The translations under genes were made by a program, and so were the position numbers. A DNA stretch of 42,388 nt, taken from contig JAKAKP010000098.1 of assembly GCA_021813445.1 (NCBI GenBank), positions 1 to 42,388 of the forward strand, given 5' to 3'. Source of the DNA: Deltaproteobacteria bacterium (GTDB lineage: Bacteria > Desulfobacterota > Desulfobaccia > Desulfobaccales > 0-14-0-80-60-11). The notes beneath the pieces were generated by a model. The model saw only the letters and a list, made by a program, of their open reading frames with translations, had not been told where the DNA came from and ran no database searches. Below are positions 40,119 through 42,388 of this stretch, in pieces (positions within the stretch are counted from its first letter, which is position 1; each line of letters starts with the position of its first letter).

Positions 40119-40482
40119 AAAATTGCTCTTCTCTCTGCTACCCGAAGTCGTTGGTGATCATACACCAAATCTCAATAACCCTCGGATGGAGATAAGTAAA
40201 CAAAAAATTATGGCATATCCTCTCAGAACTCTGATATTCCCGGCTGCGAAGCCTATGAACCCCGGGCAAGAATACCTCGGCCGCGGTACGTCAGGAGAAC
40301 TGCCAGGGCTACAACACAGGTCCCTGCCAGGCGTGGCTTAGCCTTCTGCCCCAGAGGTTCCTCTTTTCTTTCCTTGTAGGGTTCCTGAATACTATACAAA
40401 TATGATAAAAATATGTTGCGAAAATGTATAATTATGAGAAGATAGTCTCATAATGTTTTACTCGGAGGGCTAATAGCCGCAC
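40119..40482. promoter_or_regulatory. Divergent control region with a perfect dyad before the NifA-like gene
   Basis: The region separates two divergent genes and becomes strongly AT-rich near 40390-40460. A perfect inverted repeat with nine-base arms ATTATGAGA (40431-40439) and TCTCATAAT (40446-40454) lies 29 bases before the activator ATG, overlapping a TATAAT (40427-40432). It is a likely operator, perhaps for autoregulation. No correctly spaced -35 box is present. Confidence 0.6.
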
Positions 40483-42051
40483 ATGAGTAATTTATCCTTA
40501 TTGTACGAAATCACCCAGGCCCTGGCCGCGCCCGGCCCCCTGCCCCGCAGCCTGAACCAGGTGCTGCAGATTTTGGCCCAGACCATGGGCATGAGCCGGG
40601 GCACCATCACCATCCTCAACCCCGAGACCTCGGAGCTGCAAATCGAGGTGGCCCACGGCCTCACCGCCGAAGCCCGGCGCCGGGGCCGCTATAAGCTGGG
40701 GGAAGGCATCACCGGCCGGGTGGTGGAGACCGGAGAACCCATGGTGGTGCCCCGGGTGAGCCAGGAGCCTTTGTTCCTGAACCGCACCCGCTCCCGGGGC
40801 CGGGAAAAAGACGAACTCTCCTTCCTGTGCGTGCCCATCAAGATCAATCAGCAGACCATCGGCGCCCTGAGTGTGGACCGCCTGCACCGGGACCTGAACT
40901 TGGACCAGGACTTGCGGCTCCTCACCATCATCGCCTCCATCATCGCCCAGACCGTGAACAGCCTCCTCCTCATCGACCGGGAGAAAGACCGGCTGCGGGA
41001 CGAGAATTTAAAATTGAAGGGAGAGTTGCAGGAGCGCTACCAGGTGGGCAACATCATCGGCACCTCCAGCCGCATGCGCCAGGTGTTCGAGATGATTCAA
41101 CGGGTGGCCAAGAGCAACGCCACCATCCTCATCCGGGGGGAATCCGGCACCGGCAAGGAATTGGTGGCCTCCGCGCTCCATTACAACAGCCAGCGCGCAT
41201 CCAAGCCTTTTGTCAAAGTGAACCTGGCGGCGCTGCCGGAAACCCTGGTGGAAAGCGAGCTCTTCGGCCACGAACGGGGCGCGTTCACTGGCGCCTTGCA
41301 GCGCAAACAGGGCCGCTTCGAACTGGCCCAGGGCGGCACCATCTTTCTCGATGAAATCGGGGACCTGACGCCCAACGTCCAACTCAAGCTCCTGCGGGTG
41401 ATCCAGGAGCGGGAGTTCACCCGCCTGGGGGGGACCTCCACCCTCAAGGCCGACGTGCGCCTCATCGCCGCCACCCACCGGGACCTGGAACGGGCCGTGG
41501 CCGAAGGCGCGTTCCGGGAGGATCTCTACTACCGCCTCAATGTCTTCCCCATCTATCTGCCGCCGTTGCGGGAGCGCCGCGCCGACATCCCCCTGCTGGC
41601 CGAGCACTTCCTCAACAAATACAGTGCGGAACACCAAAAACCGGGGCTGCGGATGTCCGCGCCGGGCCTGGACCTGCTGATGCAATACCCCTGGCCCGGC
41701 AACGTCCGGGAACTGGAAAACATCATTGAGCGCGCGGTCCTGGTCTGCGACGAAGACACCATCTTGAGCGTCCACCTGCCCCGCAGCCTGCAGCGCCAGG
41801 AGCCCGGGGAAGGCAGCCGCAACAGCCTGGCCATGCAGGTGGCTAACCTGGAAAAGGAGCTGATCTCCGAGGCCCTGCGCCAAACCCGGGGCAATCAGAG
41901 CCAGGCCGCCAAGATCCTGGATACCAGCCTGCGCATCCTTGGTTACAAGATCAAGCAATACGGCCTGGATCACAAAAAATTCCGGGCCGCCGCCAAGCAC
42001 CCGCCTTATCCCGGCCCGGAAAAAGCCGCGAGCGAAGGCCCGGCGCTTTGA
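40483..42051 (+). CDS. NifA-like sigma54 activator (GAF, AAA+, Fis)
   Basis: 522 residues. The GAF sensor (residues about 15-165) includes [20 protein letters not shown] and [20 protein letters not shown]. The AAA+ domain has GESGTGKE (K225), the sigma54-contacting loop GAFTGA (266-271), FLDEIGDL and [19 protein letters not shown]. The Fis-type helix-turn-helix is [26 protein letters not shown], close to NifA-type tails. There is no receiver domain, so control is through the GAF domain or a partner such as PII. Domain order and tail favour NifA, and an amt-PII operon lies 9 kb away, but no nif gene is in the window. A NorR- or FhlA-like role remains possible. Confidence 0.88.
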   Translation: MSNLSLLYEITQALAAPGPLPRSLNQVLQILAQTMGMSRGTITILNPETSELQIEVAHGLTAEARRRGRYKLGEGITGRVVETGEPMVVPRVSQEPLFLNRTRSRGREKDELSFLCVPIKINQQTIGALSVDRLHRDLNLDQDLRLLTIIASIIAQTVNSLLLIDREKDRLRDENLKLKGELQERYQVGNIIGTSSRMRQVFEMIQRVAKSNATILIRGESGTGKELVASALHYNSQRASKPFVKVNLAALPETLVESELFGHERGAFTGALQRKQGRFELAQGGTIFLDEIGDLTPNVQLKLLRVIQEREFTRLGGTSTLKADVRLIAATHRDLERAVAEGAFREDLYYRLNVFPIYLPPLRERRADIPLLAEHFLNKYSAEHQKPGLRMSAPGLDLLMQYPWPGNVRELENIIERAVLVCDEDTILSVHLPRSLQRQEPGEGSRNSLAMQVANLEKELISEALRQTRGNQSQAAKILDTSLRILGYKIKQYGLDHKKFRAAAKHPPYPGPEKAASEGPAL

Positions 42052-42123
42052 TCTCGTTTTTCGTTTTTGGTTAAATTGAGAACGTAGTGAGCGTCCATTG
42101 CGGGGGGAGCGTCGCTCCCCCCG
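42052..42123 (+). repeat. Heptamer units and hairpin behind the NifA-like gene
   Basis: CGTTTTT, CGTTTTT and GGTTAAA follow the stop codon directly, again a seven-base period in the sense orientation. At 42101-42123 CGGGGGGAGC and GCTCCCCCCG form a ten-base stem with a three-base loop, without a T-run. Confidence 0.65.
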
Positions 42124-42281
42124 TCCTCCCTTACCCGCCCTCCATGAACCGGGGGCGTATCTGTAGTAAAATCCTCAATCTTTTTTACCGAAGGTATTGA
42201 TCTGAGGTGGCGTTATCCTCTGGGTGCCTATGCCCGTATTCTCGCGGGCGCGGTGGGCATGTACAGCTATATCAAGCGCAT
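42124..42281. other. Intergenic region with a possible gene fragment
   Basis: A frame without a start around 42200-42285 reads RWRYPLGAYARILAGAVGMY, then SYIKRMIP, a hydrophobic segment with a basic end that loosely resembles the last helix of CorA-type magnesium transporters. The match is too short for a firm call. Confidence 0.25.
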
Positions 42282-42346
42282 GATACCAAGTTGCCATCTA
42301 ATGAGTAATATGGTAGACTGCCCAAAAAATTTTCAAGGGGGCAGTC
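42282..42346 (+). mobile_element. Probable left end of an insertion sequence with an anti-readthrough hairpin
   Basis: A unique AT-rich stretch (from about GATACCAAGTTGCC) leads to GACTGCCC (42316-42323) and GGGCAGTC (42339-42346), a perfect eight-base stem that ends directly before an ATG. The right arm covers the AAGGGGG ribosome binding site. This lowers translation from outside transcripts and is common at transposase starts. The element ends are inferred. Confidence 0.4.
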
Positions 42347-42388
42347 ATGGGAAAAGTTACCAAGTGCATCGCCCACCTTTCCAAGGAG
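42347..42388 (+). CDS. Start of a probable transposase, cut by the window edge
   Basis: Only 14 codons are visible: MGKVTKCIAHLSKE. They stand directly behind the hairpin described for 42282-42346. The short basic beginning with HLSKE would fit the N-terminal helix-turn-helix of an IS630-like transposase, but 14 residues cannot settle the family. Confidence 0.35.
   Translation, partial: MGKVTKCIAHLSKE

Noticed and set aside
42200-42285. CorA-type magnesium transporter fragment
   Set aside because: Only a single hydrophobic segment resembles CorA, the GMN motif is absent, and the length is too small for a firm call.

Overview
The window is a GC-rich bacterial chromosome segment. Protein families and gene order suggest the Desulfobacterota (former Deltaproteobacteria): sigma54 enhancer-binding regulators, a PaaK-type ligase, universal stress protein clusters, an amt-PII pair, arsRM, a Gram-negative outer-membrane toolkit (TonB receptor, TolC, Mla, Wza-type exporter) and many intergenic palindromes. 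The phylum call is an inference from content, not from a marker gene.

Layout. 1-140: a probable mobile-element end that truncates a CHASE8-type sensor. 141-3209 (minus): TonB-dependent receptor, YfiR-family periplasmic protein and the broken sensor, an outer-membrane-to-c-di-GMP or kinase signalling triad. 3624-6539 (plus): promoter, sensor histidine kinase and overlapping NtrC-type regulator. 6726-7959 (minus): arsR-arsM with a strong promoter and a perfect operator on the arsR start codon. 8354-16473 (plus): a stress cluster made of Usp, TauE-type exporter, TIGR02186-like protein, a PEP-synthase-like protein without a PEP barrel, a lone receiver and three further Usp-type proteins. 17105-25818 (mostly minus): a TolC-adaptor-RND efflux system split by an acyl-CoA dehydrogenase and a VapBC-type toxin-antitoxin pair. 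26114-28311 (plus): tandem secreted metallophosphoesterases, the second with a changed catalytic motif. 28667-31059 (minus): a small membrane protein and the amt-PII operon. 31606-32892 (minus): phenylacetate-CoA ligase. 33278-36687 (minus): mlaE-mlaF-mlaD plus a TPR lipoprotein. 37014-40118 (minus): a small unknown protein and a large SLBB polysaccharide export protein. 40483-42051 (plus): a NifA-like GAF/AAA+/Fis activator. 42282-42388: the start of what looks like an insertion sequence.

The intergenic DNA is the most unusual part. It is built from a few recurring modules: a palindrome with GTTCCCAAG arms, a GCACAGGCT palindrome, a CGGGCG hairpin, a TTTGGCTCACC module, C/G-rich CCCCCTTT modules, and seven-base tandem arrays. 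The seven-base arrays sit directly behind stop codons and nearly always read in the sense direction of the gene they follow. A C-terminal fragment of a REP-associated tyrosine transposase (20958-21077) lies beside one hairpin, suggesting how part of this repeat population arose. One repeat pair has been absorbed into the predicted N-terminus of the efflux adaptor.

Functionally the window combines envelope maintenance and export (Mla, RND efflux, polysaccharide export, TonB receptor), nitrogen sensing (amt-PII, NifA-like activator), arsenic methylation, and a sulfite-export and universal-stress cluster.
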